Assembly: GCA_963823675.1 (NCBI GenBank)
Contig: CAWGMT010000021.1
Span: 310,001 to 374,000 of the forward strand
Direction: 5' to 3'
From: CAWGMT01 sp963823675
GTDB lineage: Bacteria > Planctomycetota > Planctomycetia > Isosphaerales > Isosphaeraceae
DNA: 64,000 bases
Position numbers and translations under genes: made by a program. The notes below the pieces were generated by a model. It ran no database searches. It saw nothing but the letters and a program-made list of their open reading frames with translations, and had not been told where the DNA came from. Below are positions 18,758 to 28,901 of this stretch, piece by piece. Numbering within the stretch: position 1 is the first letter of the stretch; each line of letters begins with the position of its first letter.

Positions 18758-20319
18758 TCAGCTCACGGTCCCATAGATGTTGTCGTTGCTGGTGGAGGCG
18801 AAGTTCAGCGCGACCGTCGTTTTCTTGAGGGTCACCACGTCGCCGGTAAAGATGTAGAGGCCGCCGCCGATGCCGTCGCCGTCGCTGCCGCCGGCTCCGG
18901 CGAGGCCGCCCAAGGCAAGGTTCATGCTGACGACCGTTTGATCGAGGGTCGCTGAGGAGTCCATGGCGACGAAGATTCCACCGCCGGAGGCGTTGCCGCC
19001 GTCGGCTCCCGAGCCGCCGGCGCCGGCTTGAGCCACGTTGCCGATCAGCAGGCACCCACTCATCGTTAACGAATTGAGACCGTCATAACCGGTATTGAAC
19101 AGGCCCACGGCGATCGCGCCGCCCCTGGCTTCTCCGCCAATCAGTCCCGAGGCGCCGGCAGCGCCTGGGCGAGGTTACCCAGGAACGCGGTATTGGTAAC
19201 GGTGGCGGTCGCGTTGTCCTCGAGAGCGATCCCGCCGCCAAGGCCATAACCGGCAACGAGACCGCTAGGGTAATTAGCTCCAAGGACGCCGGTTGCCGTG
19301 TTCCCGGCGAGTGTGCTGCTGGAGATCGAGAGACTCCCACCGTTACTCAAGATGCCGCCGCCCTCAGCCGTGGCGAGGTCGTAGGAGGCCACGGCCTGGT
19401 TGTTGTCGACGGCGCAGTTGGCGAGCGTCATCGCGCCGTTGATGTTTTCCAGCCCGCCGCCCCATACTGCCGAGTTGCCGCTGATCGTGCAGTTGGTGAG
19501 CTTGGTCGTGGCGTACACCGTTCCGAAGCCGGCCTCGCTGAGCACCCCCCCGCCGCCGTATTGGGCGGAGTTGCCGCTGACGGTGCAGTTGGTAAGCGTG
19601 GTCGTGCCGCCATAGTTGGCCAACCCGCCGCCCCCGGCGGGTGCCGAGTTGCCGCTGATCGTGCAGTTGGTGAGCGTGGTTGTTCCGTAGCTCCACACCC
19701 CGCCGCCGCCGCCGAATCCGTAATAGCCTGTGGAGTTGTCGCTGATCGTGCAGTCGGTGAGTGTCGCACTGCCAAAATTGTTGACAAAACCGCCGCCGGC
19801 GTTTCCGCTGACGGTGCAGTCAATCAGCGTCGCCGTGCCGTAGAAGTTGTCAACGCCACCGCCCCAGATCGCGTTATTGCCGCCCGTGATGGTGAGGCCC
19901 GAAAGAGTGGCCGTGGCGCCCTGTTCGATCTCGAATACACTGTTGGTGACGCCCGACGTCGTGTAGTTGCCCTTTATGGTCACGCCCGCCCTCGGGCCTG
20001 TGATCGTCTCGGTCCCGGTCTGGTCGCTCAGCGCGAGCTGGCCCAGGGCCGGATCAAGGTTGATCGTCTGCGGCGTGTTGAACACCGTTTTGTCGAACGT
20101 GATCGACTCGGCTCCTCCGTTCGTATTCGCCAGGGCGATCGCCTGGCGGAGGTCGGTCTTGCCGGCGACGGGCGTGTCGGTGGGGTTGTTGACGACGATC
20201 GTGGATAAGAGCGCGCGTCCCTCCAGTTCCAGAAAAGTCGGCCGCATTCGCCACCGTTGCCGTCCGTGGAACCTACCCCGCCCGCCCCTCCGCTGATCCC
20301 GCTTCAAGATGTGACTCAT
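18758..20319 (-). CDS. Exported right-handed beta-helix repeat protein, one frameshift
   Basis: Starts at 20319 with a basic leader and RPTFLELEGRALLSTIVV, the 'LE.R.LLS' motif that heads many planctomycete secreted or surface proteins. Then come repeated strands of the pectin-lyase or polymorphic outer-membrane-protein type, about every 20-30 residues: ATLIDCTVSGNA, ATLTDCTISDNS, TTLTNCTISGNSA (several copies), MTLANCAV, SISSSTLAGNTAT. A frame break near 19150 (GC-rich, expected AAGASGLIGGEARGGA) leads into the C-terminal part, which ends NDNIYGTVS. About 520 residues once repaired. Likely a surface adhesin or polysaccharide-binding protein; no enzyme motif is seen. Confidence 0.75.
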
Positions 20320-20744
20320 CGTGTTGTTGCTCCCAAAGTGCCATGCCGCAGAATCTCCGTTGGGGTTTCACGAGATCCCCCTATCCCTAGAGCCCCATTC
20401 CCTGACCAAGTTGTTACGCGACGTTGAGAGTTTTCTCTGTCGCGGCAGAGAAATGGTGCCAAAACTCTGAAAGTCTCCTTGAATCTTTCGATTCCCTGGA
20501 AAACGGTACGCCCGAATCGTGGTTTCACAATCCTTTCAGCCATGAGGATTTAGGGCGAAAGCAAACGAAGATTTCGGTGAGGCTTCAACTGGGCCATTGC
20601 ATCCTCGGGTCATTCCTGCTTTCCTGGCTTCCTCATGCCGTTTGAGCCGGGGCCCCTGTCCGAGAGCGCAACAAAGTCCGCCAGTTGGCGCAATCCGAGA
20701 TTGACGACTCACTAGCCTGTTGTCGGGTCGTTGAGGAGAATCAC
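20320..20744. other. Intergenic region between divergent beta-helix gene and recO
   Basis: No gene is recognised in about 425 bp. Both flanking genes are transcribed outward, so promoters for both should lie here. A short palindrome (tctctgtcgcggcagaga, near 20433) is visible. Confidence 0.45.
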
Positions 20745-21491
20745 GTGCCCGCCCAGCGTACATTGGCTCTGATCATCCGGACAGTCGAGGTCTTCGAGAC
20801 CAGTCTGGTCGCGACACTCTTCACCCGGGAGCTGGGCAAGGTGTCGGTGCTGGCCAAGGGAGCGCGGCGGCTCAAATCGCCGCTCCAGGGTGGACTTGAC
20901 CTATTGGGCGTTTCCGATATCGTGTTGTTTCCCAAGGCGTCCCTTGCGCTCGACTTATTGGTCGAGTCTACGCCGGTGGAGCGCTTTGCATCTCTACGCT
21001 GCGATCTAGCGGCCCTTTATGCCGGCTATTACATCGCCGAATTGTTGGGCGGCCTGACCGACTTCCACGATCCGCATCCCAAGCTGTTCGACGCGGCGAG
21101 GATCACTTTGCGGCATCTCGGGGAGGCGGAGCTGCGATCACGAAGAATCGCTCGGTTCGAGCTGGCGTGCCTGCGGGAACTGGGGCTCTTGCCCTCGCTC
21201 GCCGCATGCGCCCAATGCGGTGCCCATGTCGAGGCGGTCGGGGGAGCGGTGTCGTTCGGACTGGCTTCGGGCGGGGTGTTGTGTACGCGTTGTGGTCCGG
21301 GCCAGACGCACGTCGCGGTCATTTCGAGCCAGACGCTGCGGGCGATCCAGGTCCTGGCCAGTCACGGAAATGCCTGGCGCGAGCTGGGCTCCGATCCCGA
21401 AAAGCTCGCTCCCGTTCGTGAGACGGTCGGAGCGATCATCAGTCATGTCATGGGCCATCGTCCCCGGCTCCGGCCGTTAATGGGGGTGTAA
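20745..21491 (+). CDS. recO: DNA repair protein RecO
   Basis: 248 residues from the GTG at 20745, which follows GAGGAGA. RecO loads RecA onto SSB-coated DNA together with RecF and RecR. It shows the N-terminal OB-fold (ALIIRTVEVFETSLVATLFTRELGKVSVLAKGARR), the helical middle (AGYYIAELLGGLTDFHDPHPKLFD) and a zinc finger formed by CAQCG and CTRCG about 30 residues apart. The frame is open for 20 codons upstream, but the conserved sequence begins at residue 4 of this start. The next gene follows at once, so the two may be cotranscribed. Confidence 0.93.
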   Translation: MPAQRTLALIIRTVEVFETSLVATLFTRELGKVSVLAKGARRLKSPLQGGLDLLGVSDIVLFPKASLALDLLVESTPVERFASLRCDLAALYAGYYIAELLGGLTDFHDPHPKLFDAARITLRHLGEAELRSRRIARFELACLRELGLLPSLAACAQCGAHVEAVGGAVSFGLASGGVLCTRCGPGQTHVAVISSQTLRAIQVLASHGNAWRELGSDPEKLAPVRETVGAIISHVMGHRPRLRPLMGV

Positions 21492-21588
21492 GCGGATGGT
21501 GGGAGTTGACGGGCCCGTCGGATTGCCGTGGCGGCAAGACCGTTTTCGATCGGTTCGACCCGATCGATCACACGGCTTCGTGGGCGCG

Positions 21589-22923
21589 ATGCCCCCAAAG
21601 ACATTCCGCCGCCGACTGCTTGCGCTCGGCTTGCTGCTGCCCGGCTGCTGCGCCGGCTGCCAGACCTTTGTGAGCCCGCTTACCGCGTGGCGCGCCGCGT
21701 ATGATCGCGGCCTCACGCGAGGCGTGTCCAAGGACGAGATGGCCGATGTCACCGGCTCCGCCGACTCACAGAACCTCATGGACCGATGGCTGGCGCCCCG
21801 GAGGGGCCCGATCTCGAGCTCGGATTCGTCGGGCTCGACGCTCATACTCGGCTCCGACGGCTGGCGGCCCGTGGCCAAGCCACCCAAGGATCCCAAGGCC
21901 GAGGCCGAGTTCCAGGCGGCCCTGAAACTCTTCCAGCAGGGCAAGCTGCCCGAGGCCGAGAAAGAGTTTGCCAGGATCGCCAAGAATCGCAAGGGGACGG
22001 CCTACGGCGAGACCGGCCAGTACTACGTCGCCGAGACGCAGTTTCAGAGGAAGAAATACGTCGATGCTCACGACAGCTTCGAGAAGCTCCACGCCGATTA
22101 CCCCGCGACCGACTACCTGGAGAAGCTGGTCAGCCGCGAGTTCGAGATCGCTCACATCTGGATGAAGCAAAACGATCCCCAGACTCCGCACGATCAGGTG
22201 ATCCCTTGGTACAAGCGATTCGACGGCACGCTGCCCTTGATCGATACGCCAGGCTATGCCGTCAAGGCCCTCGAGCACGTGCGGCATAACGACCCGACCG
22301 GCGATCTGGCGGACGATGCCGCGATGGAGATCGCCGATTTCTACTTGAAACACCGAGACTACGAATCGGCGAGCATCTACTACGACCAGTTCCTCACCGA
22401 CCACACCAAGAGCCCGCTCTTGCAGCAGGTCCTGCACTCGGCCATCGAGGCACGGATGAAAGCCTATCTCGGTCCCGAGTATGACGGCTCGACACTGGAA
22501 AAGGCGCGGGAGCTGGTCAAGAGGAACATGCAGTCGTTTCCCGAGCAGCAGGCAAGCTTTGAAAAGCTCTATCACACTCTGGACCTGATCAACGACGCCG
22601 AGGCGGAAAAGACGTACAAGGACGGCATCTACTACAAACGCAGGGGCAAGGTGGCTTCCGCCGAATTCTACCTGGGAAAGATCCCCCAGCGCTGGCCCAA
22701 CAGCCCCTGGGCCGTGAAAGCGAAGACCGAGCTGGCGCAGCTCGCCAAGCTGCCGCGTAAACCGTCCAAGCCGAGCAAGATCATCATTCCGCCCGGCTTC
22801 ACCGATCCATTCAGCTCGGGCGGCATGGGCGGCATGGGCATGGGCGGCATGGGCATGGGCGGCATGGGCATGGGCGGCATGGGCATGGGCGGCATGGGCA
22901 TGGGAGGTCCGGGCATGATGTGA
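21589..22923 (+). CDS. BamD-like TPR lipoprotein with Gly/Met-rich tail
   Basis: 444 residues. The N-terminus MPPKTFRRRLLALGLLLPGCC continues to a lipobox ending in CAGC, so it is a lipoprotein. The middle has TPR-type helices (AEFQAALKLFQQGKLPEAEKEFARIAKN, YYVAETQFQRKKYVDAHDSFEKLHADYP, EIADFYLKHRDYESASIYYDQFLTDH), as in BamD/YfiO, which helps the Bam complex insert outer-membrane proteins. The end is unusual: GGMGMGGMG repeated, from a 15-bp DNA repeat (about 22815-22905). I started at 21589 because the signal peptide begins there. The LptE-like gene follows, which suggests an outer-membrane assembly cluster. Confidence 0.75.
   Translation: MPPKTFRRRLLALGLLLPGCCAGCQTFVSPLTAWRAAYDRGLTRGVSKDEMADVTGSADSQNLMDRWLAPRRGPISSSDSSGSTLILGSDGWRPVAKPPKDPKAEAEFQAALKLFQQGKLPEAEKEFARIAKNRKGTAYGETGQYYVAETQFQRKKYVDAHDSFEKLHADYPATDYLEKLVSREFEIAHIWMKQNDPQTPHDQVIPWYKRFDGTLPLIDTPGYAVKALEHVRHNDPTGDLADDAAMEIADFYLKHRDYESASIYYDQFLTDHTKSPLLQQVLHSAIEARMKAYLGPEYDGSTLEKARELVKRNMQSFPEQQASFEKLYHTLDLINDAEAEKTYKDGIYYKRRGKVASAEFYLGKIPQRWPNSPWAVKAKTELAQLAKLPRKPSKPSKIIIPPGFTDPFSSGGMGGMGMGGMGMGGMGMGGMGMGGMGMGGPGMM
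22815..22910 (+). repeat. 15-bp tandem repeat encoding a Gly/Met tail
   Basis: About six copies of a unit close to ggcggcatgggcatg lie in frame at the end of the BamD-like gene. The encoded peptide (GGMGM) is flexible and probably disordered. The array is likely variable in length between strains. Confidence 0.8.
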
Positions 22924-22969
22924 TCGCGGTCGCTCGGCTCATTTTGTTGTGCTGCGCCGCCCAAAAAGA

Positions 22970-23110
22970 CTCCCCCCTTTGGTAAGGGGCGGTTAGGGGG
23001 GTGGGCAGCGCGTGAGGAACGCCACGGCCAGCGCCGTCCCGGGAAGCACGCCTCAGGCCGAGCAGTTGCCGGTGTTACGCCCACCCCCCTGGCCCCCCCT
23101 TATCAAGGGC
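22970..23110. repeat. Inverted repeat pair in the leader of the LptE-like gene
   Basis: A stretch near 22976-23006 (ttggtaaggggcggttag and neighbours) recurs inverted near 23079-23110 with most positions matching. It is typical of short C/G-rich interspersed palindromes. It lies between the BamD-like stop and the LptE-like start and may be transcribed as a hairpin. Confidence 0.55.
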
Positions 23111-23143
23111 GGCGAGAGGGCGCGGAACGAAAGTGGAGGGAAC

Positions 23144-23770
23144 ATGGGTGCAAGCCGAAATCGAGAGCGTCCCAGGCGAAGGCAGGCGCCTTCGGCCGCC
23201 GCTTACTTGCGGCTCGTGGTCTGCGTCTTTCTGGCGAGCCTCGCGGGCTGCAACGGTTTTTCGGTTCGCGGCCCGAGAGACCGCTCCGAGGACCGCGGTT
23301 TCTTCGGCTGGCATTTCTACGCCCCGTTCGACACGAGCGAGGTCAAGACCGTTTTCGTCTACTTCAAGTCGCAGACATTCCGCCGCGACATCCAGACCCA
23401 ACTGACCGAAGCAGTTTGCAAGGAAATCAGCTTGCGAACACCGTACCGAGTCGTCGGGGACAAGTCCAAGGCCGACTCGATTCTTTCGGGCATCGTTTCC
23501 TATGCCGACAAGAATCTCGTCGTGGAAGCACCGACCAACCTCCCGCGTGAGCTGAACGGTACGATCAACGTTGCGGTCAACTGGACGCGTAATCCCCCCA
23601 CGGACATCGAAAAGTTGCGGCCGCCGACCATCGTTGCCGAGACCATCAACTTCGTTCCCGAAGTGGGTGAGACGAGCTTGAGCGGCTTCAATCACGTGAT
23701 TCAGAGCATTGCCAAGCAGGTCGTCGATATGATGGAACAAGCGTGGTACACCGAGAGGGATCTCGAGTAA
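23144..23770 (+). CDS. LptE-like outer-membrane lipoprotein
   Basis: 208 residues from the ATG at 23144, preceded by GGAGGGA. It has a signal peptide ending at a lipobox (FLASLAGC), so it is a lipoprotein. The mature part (TVFVYFKSQTFRRDIQTQLTEAVCKEISLRTPYRVVGDKSKADSILSGIV in overlapping segments) follows the LptE pattern: a helix pair followed by a strand with 'ADsiLsG'. LptE plugs the LptD barrel that places lipopolysaccharide in the outer membrane. Sequence conservation in this family is weak, so the call rests on pattern and neighbours. The frame also stays open upstream, but that is repeat sequence. Confidence 0.65.
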   Translation: MGASRNRERPRRRQAPSAAAYLRLVVCVFLASLAGCNGFSVRGPRDRSEDRGFFGWHFYAPFDTSEVKTVFVYFKSQTFRRDIQTQLTEAVCKEISLRTPYRVVGDKSKADSILSGIVSYADKNLVVEAPTNLPRELNGTINVAVNWTRNPPTDIEKLRPPTIVAETINFVPEVGETSLSGFNHVIQSIAKQVVDMMEQAWYTERDLE

Positions 23771-23793
23771 GAAACCAGCATTGGGAATCAGAC

Positions 23794-24663
23794 GTGGGCC
23801 GAGTACCGCATCCAAGATGGGAAGCCCGAGGCCGCGCCATCGTGGCGGCCGTCGACCCGATCCCCAAGGTCATGGCGGTCGTGAACCTCACGCCCGACAG
23901 CTTCTCCGATGGTGGGCGGATTGTAACCCTTGATGACGCGGTGGACCGCGCTGTCGAACTCGTCGCCCAGGGCGCCGATCTGCTCGATCTGGGGGGCGAG
24001 TCGAGCCGGCCGGGTGCAGAGCCAGTTCCGCTCGACGAGGAGATAAGACGCGTCGTTGCCACCGTAGAGGCAGTCGCGTCCCGGGTGTCCGTGCCGGTCT
24101 CGGTCGACACCATCAAGCCGGAGGTCGCAAGACAAGCACTCCAGGCCGGCGCCGTGATCATCAACGATATCTCCGCGCTGGAGGCCGATCCGGCCATGCG
24201 CGACGTCGCCGCCGCGACCGGCGCCGGCGTGGTCCTGATGCACATGCCCGGCAATCCCCGAACCATGCAGATCGACCCGCGATACGATGACGTCGTCGGC
24301 GAGATCTGCGAATACCTCGCGCGGCGCATCGACTGGGCGATCGCCGGCGGAATCGCTCGAGACCGGATCGCAATCGACCCTGGTCTCGGGTTTGGCAAGA
24401 CGACCGCGCACAACCTGGAAATCTTGCGAAATCTGCACCAATTTGCCAGTCTGGGGTGTGTAATTCTCGTGGGCACGTCGCGGAAAGGCTTTCTGGGTAA
24501 GATTACCGGCCGCGATCTTTCGGAACGAGCAACTGCCTCGGCGGTATCGTCCTTGGCGGCGTTTGTCGCCGGAGCGAGTGTGGCGCGGGTGCACGACGTT
24601 GCTCCCCTGGTCGATGCGATTCGAGTCTGGACGGCCATGCGAGGTTGGGGAGAAGAGCCATGA
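23794..24663 (+). CDS. folP: Dihydropteroate synthase
   Basis: About 290 residues. It joins p-aminobenzoate and hydroxymethyl-dihydropterin diphosphate in folate synthesis and is the sulfonamide target. Signatures are VNLTPDSFSDGG, DLGGESSRPGA, VDTIKP, IINDISA, DPGLGFGKT and VGTSRKGFLG, covering all substrate-binding loops. The start is uncertain: I give the GTG at 23794, which lacks a clear ribosome-binding site. Other frames just upstream give a plausible N-terminus (WAEYRIQDGK), so an indel near 23830 is possible. The stop overlaps the proA start (ATGA). Confidence 0.88.
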   Translation: MGRVPHPRWEARGRAIVAAVDPIPKVMAVVNLTPDSFSDGGRIVTLDDAVDRAVELVAQGADLLDLGGESSRPGAEPVPLDEEIRRVVATVEAVASRVSVPVSVDTIKPEVARQALQAGAVIINDISALEADPAMRDVAAATGAGVVLMHMPGNPRTMQIDPRYDDVVGEICEYLARRIDWAIAGGIARDRIAIDPGLGFGKTTAHNLEILRNLHQFASLGCVILVGTSRKGFLGKITGRDLSERATASAVSSLAAFVAGASVARVHDVAPLVDAIRVWTAMRGWGEEP

Positions 24664-25970
24664 GCGGCGCGACGGAAGCGGTGGAGCGCACGAGTGAGAT
24701 TGCCGTGGATCTTGCCAGCCTGTGCCGCGAGCTGGGCGAGCGGGCCAGGGCCGCCTCGCGGCAGCTCGCGATCGCTCGAGGCTCGGCCAAGAACGATTGG
24801 CTGACGCGGTCGGCACGGGCATTGCTAGAGCGACAAGATGAGATCCTGGCGGCCAGCGCACGCGACGTCGCGGCCGCACCGGAGCACGGCTTGAGCGCCG
24901 CGGCAATTGATCGGCTGACGCTCAATCTCAAGCGGATCGACGACATGGCGATCGCTCTCCTGGAGGTGGTTGCACTCCCTGATCCGATCGGCGAGGTCGT
25001 CACTTCGAGCCGGCGCCCCAATGGGCTCGAGGTCAGGCAAGTGCGCGTGCCGCTGGGGGTCGATTTTCATGATCTACGAGAGCCGGCCCAACGTCACGGT
25101 CGATGCCGCCGCGCTCTGCGTCAAGAGCGGCAATGCCGCGATCCTGCGCGGCGGCAAGGAAGCGATCCACACCAATCGAGCGCTGCACCGAATTCTCGCC
25201 GACGAGCTGGCCGGCGCCGGGCTTGCCGCAGCACGCGGTGCAGCTCGTGCCGACCACCGATCGCGCGGCCGTCGGGCATGCTCCTGGGCCTGCCCGAATG
25301 GATCGACCTGGCGATCCCGCGCGGAGGCGAGAGCCTGATCCGCCGCGTCGCCGCCGAGGCCAGGATGCCGGTCTTGAAGCACTACCAGGGGAATCTGCCA
25401 CGTCTATGTTGACGCCCACTGCGATCTCGACATGGCGATCAAGATCATCGCTCAATGCCAAGGCACAGCGCCCGGCGGTCTGCAATGCGGCCGAGACACT
25501 GCTCGTGCACCAGGCCGTGGCCGCGGAGTTCTTGCCGCGGGCCGCCCAGGCCCTCGTCAAAGAAGGAGTCGAGCTGCGCGGCGACCCGGCGGCTCGGGCG
25601 ATCGTGCCCGCCATGACGCCTGCCACGGCCGCCGACTGGGACACCGAGTTCCTCGACAAGATCCTCGCGGTCGCCGTTGTCGAATCGATCGATGATGCAA
25701 TTGCTCATATCACTCGACATGGGTCCGGGCACACCGACGCCATTGTTACCAGCGACCTGGAGGCCGCCCGGCGCTTCACCGACCTGGTCGACAGCTCGGC
25801 CGTCATGGTCAACGCCAGCACCCGATTCAACGACGGCGGCCAGCTCGGCTTGGGCGCCGAGATCGGGATCAGCACCGACAAGATCCACGCGCGGGGACCT
25901 TGCGGCCTCCGCGAGCTCGACGAGCACCAAGTGGATCGTCATCGGCGATGGTCACGTTCGCGGCGGATGA
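24660..25970 (+). CDS. proA: Glutamate-5-semialdehyde dehydrogenase, six frame breaks
   Basis: Second enzyme of proline synthesis. The family sequence is readable end to end only by changing frame six times, each time by dropping one base: near 25066 (then FMIYESRPNVTVDAAALC), 25215 (LPQHAVQLVPTTDRAAV), 25280 (MLLGLPEWIDLAIPRGG), 25388 (ICHVYVDAHCDLDMAI), 25455 (LNAKAQRPAVCNAAETLL, with the catalytic Cys in CNAAET) and 25920 (TSTKWIVIGDGHVRGG, stop 25968-25970). Repaired length is about 435 residues. The start overlaps the folP stop. Six insertions and no deletions in 1.3 kb look more like raw-read error than decay. The 3' end overlaps the convergent vWA gene by about 32 bp. Confidence 0.8.
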
Positions 25971-28347
25971 GTTTGGCCTTGCCGACGAGTTCGGCGAATT
26001 CGCGGTAGCAGCCGGTCGGGTCGGATCCCTCGGCAACGAACGGCTGGATGATCTGCTCTACGGCGTCGTAAGTCATGTCTCCCGTAGACTGCGGCTCCGA
26101 GAGCAGCATGCCGAAGGCGGCGACCGCCGCGGCGAGCTTCAAGTCGTTCGAGGCGCGGTCGAAGCTGGTTCCACGATCGATGCCGGTCTGCTCGATCAGC
26201 CGGATCCGACCCTCGTCCGGCTTCTTGAAGGACAGTCTGACCGTCAGCGTTTCCAGCCGCTCGCCAAGACTTTCGCGAAGTTCCTGGGCTGTACGCTTGG
26301 CGAGATTGAAGGCATCGGGCGGCACGATCTCGTAGAGCGCGGTGGCGTGATGGCCCTCCACGATTGCGCCGGCATCTCGGGAATCGTCGATTGACGCCGC
26401 CGGCGGCCCACTCGCCCCCCTGTAGCCGATCAACCGGTACCCGCTCGCATGATTCGCGTTGAGCTCGACCTGGACCTTCGCATCGGTGGCGACCGTTGCG
26501 AGCCTCGATCCCATCTCCTCGACGAGCACGCGGTATGCCTCGAGCGGTGAGCCGATATGGGCGTGATGGCCGCGTCCCTTTTCCGCAACGGTCGCGATTG
26601 TGTTGTTGTCGGCGGTTCCGGCGCCCACTCCCAGCACGCTCAGGGACACGCCGGTCAACGCCTTCGCCGCGACCAGCCCGATCAAGTCGTCGTGCCCCAT
26701 GGCGCCGATCCTGGAGCCGGCGTCGGTCACGAGGATGACGCGATTGGTTCCCTGCTCGATGTAGCTCTGGCCGGCGATCTCGTAAGCGAGCGCGAGCCCG
26801 GACCGCGTGGCGTCCTGCGCCTCGACTCGAAGATCGTCGAACCGCCGCGCGGATCTTCGCCTTCGCCATGCCCGTTGTCGAGGCAAGCACCACTCCCGTA
26901 GTCGGGCCGAACGCGACAATCGCCAGCCGATCGCGCTCGCCAAGCTGATCGGTGAGCTTTGCGAGCGACCACTGGACCAGGGGAAGCCGATCGGGCCCTT
27001 GCATCGACGCCGAGACGTCGATCAGAAACACGAGGTTGCAGGCCGGTCGATTCGCCTGGTCGATCGGCCGCGCGGTGATGCCGATGCAAGCCAAACGATG
27101 CCGCTGGTCCCAGGGACAGCCGGCGATCTCGACGTTGACCGCAAGCGGGTCGGCACTCAATCGCGAGGGAGCGACATCGTGGTACGGAAATTCATTGAGC
27201 AGCTCCTCGATACGAACGGCATCCTTCCGCGGGAGCGTGTTCTGGCTGAGATCGCGGCGAATACTGGCGTAGCTGGCCCGATCAACGTCGATCAAGAACG
27301 TTCAACCGCGGCGTCTCGCGAACCGACCGGAAAGGGTCATCCGCGGGCGTTCTGGTCTGCTGCGGCGCATAGGCGAACGTGGTCGCCGAGGGGACCGCGC
27401 GCCGACAGCCGCGGCCCGTTTCGGTGTTTCGCCTTGACGCCGGCTCACGGCGGCGCCTTGGGGTGCCTGGGCGGGGCCCATCTGCTTGGCGACGTGCGGG
27501 CCAGAGGCTTGTTGCAGGTTCTGCTGCATCCCCCGGCTGTTCATCATGCCGGCCCCTCCACCCATGCCCTGGCCCTGGCCGCCTTGGTCACGCAGCCGGT
27601 ACTTCAGTGCCTCGGACTCGGCCGCTGCCTGGTCCTTGACATCCAGCTTGAAATACCGGTCCTCCAAGGCAGAGCCGGTCGCAGCCAGTGTTTTCTCTTT
27701 AGTCGCTTCGGGAGCAAAAACGGCGAGCTCAATTGCCGCCGAGGCCTGGACGACCGACCGTCTGCGAACCGATCGGGGAGCGAACGAAGCGCGGGCAAGA
27801 CCCAGTGCGGACGGAAGCTCGCTGTCCTCTTTATCGGGGCGAGGAGCTACTGTCATGACGACGGTGGGCGCGCGCACAGATTCGAATCGAGCTTGACGGG
27901 AGCTTCCTCGGCGAGCATCCGCAAATCAGCTTCAGGTTCGTCGGCGACGCCACGCGCCTTGCTGGCCGCAACCAGACTCGGGGCCGAAGCCGCGGGCTCG
28001 CCGCGAGGCGCGATCGCCAGCCGGAACAAGCCCACGCTCACCAGGAGCAGCGCCGCGAGCGAGCCCAGCTTGAGTGCGTTGCGCGACCACCACGACCTTG
28101 GCGCCGGCGAAGGTTTTGCGACCTGCGCCGTCAGAGGCTGATGATTGAGCGAGGGCGGCGGCGAGTAAGTTTCGCGTTCGTGGTGCAATTCGCGCGAGAG
28201 CCAGCCGGCCGTCAAGCGGATCTCCTCGACGGCCTGCCGGGCCTCGTCGCTTTCTTTCAGCAAGGTTTCGACCGACTCGCGCTGCGAGGAATCGAGCTCG
28301 CCGAGGGCGTATGCGGTCAGCCGGGGGTCGTTGGGATCGAAGGTCAT
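25939..28347 (-). CDS. Anti-sigma-like / von Willebrand A fusion protein (YfbK type), frame breaks
   Basis: Order from 28347 leftward: an N-terminal anti-sigma-like segment (DPRLTAYALGELDSSQRESVETLL, then EEIRLTAGWLSREL), one membrane helix (ALKLGSLAALLLVSVGLFRLA), a Gln/Gly/Met-rich linker, a YfbK-type lead-in (DVDRASYASIRRDL, RKDAVRIEELLNEFPYHD), a vWA domain with an intact MIDAS DVSAS and LVTDAGSRIG, and a DUF3520-like C-terminus (VQVELNANHASGYRLIGYRG...GREFAELVGKAKLI-like end). Frame breaks fall near 27870, 27300 and 26860. About 800 residues once repaired, normal for this planctomycete fusion. Its ATG overlaps the stop of the adjacent sigma gene, so it is probably the membrane-bound regulator of that sigma factor. 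Confidence 0.75.
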
Positions 28348-28901
28348 GCCCGGTCCTCCAGCTTGCAGAGTCGCACTTCGGTCGCCTGGCCGCTGAACAA
28401 ACGACTCCGGAGCGTCTTGATCCCAGCGTGGATCAAGTAGCCGACGTTCGAGACGCTATGGCCGCTAATCCGACTGATCTCCTGGTAGGAAAAGCCATTC
28501 TGGAATTTGAGCCTGAGCACTTCGCGCTGGTTGTCGGGCAGGTTCTCGAGCAGCTCGAGCACCCTGGCGGCGAGCTCCTGGCGCTCGGCGACGTCGGGCG
28601 GGCCTGGCGCGGGGCTCAGGCATCGATTCACATGCTCCTCGTGGAGCTGAGTCATCCTTTGCTCCTTCCGCAGAACGTCGAGAGCCCGGTTGCGGCAGAC
28701 GGTGAAGAGCCATTCCGCAAGGTGGCTCTCGATCGCGGCGCGATCGGCGGCACAAAGCTTCAAAAAAGTCTCCTGCACGACATCACGCGCGGATTCCGCG
28801 TCATGCAGAAATCGCGCAGCGTAAAGCGACAAAGGCCCTTCGAACCGAGCCACGGTCTCTCGAACCCAGGAATTATGCTCGGGCTCGCCGACTTTTGACA
28901 T
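28344..28901 (-). CDS. ECF-type sigma factor coupled to the vWA protein
   Basis: 185 residues, intact frame. Region 2: PLSLYAARFLHDAESARDVVQETFLKLC and EWLFTVCRNRALDVLRKEQRM. Region 4: LLENLPDNQREVLRLKFQNGFSYQEISRISGHSVSNVGYLIHAGIKTLRSRL. I chose the Met at 28901 (MSKVGEPEHNSW) over the earlier Met at 28979, because homologues begin about there. The stop overlaps the start of the vWA gene (ATGA), which indicates translational coupling and a sigma/anti-sigma relationship. Confidence 0.88.
   Translation of the reverse strand: MSKVGEPEHNSWVRETVARFEGPLSLYAARFLHDAESARDVVQETFLKLCAADRAAIESHLAEWLFTVCRNRALDVLRKEQRMTQLHEEHVNRCLSPAPGPPDVAERQELAARVLELLENLPDNQREVLRLKFQNGFSYQEISRISGHSVSNVGYLIHAGIKTLRSRLFSGQATEVRLCKLEDRA

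Noticed and set aside
22815..22910. Possible CRISPR-like array
   Set aside because: Units are contiguous without spacers and are in frame as a Gly/Met tail; no cas gene is present.
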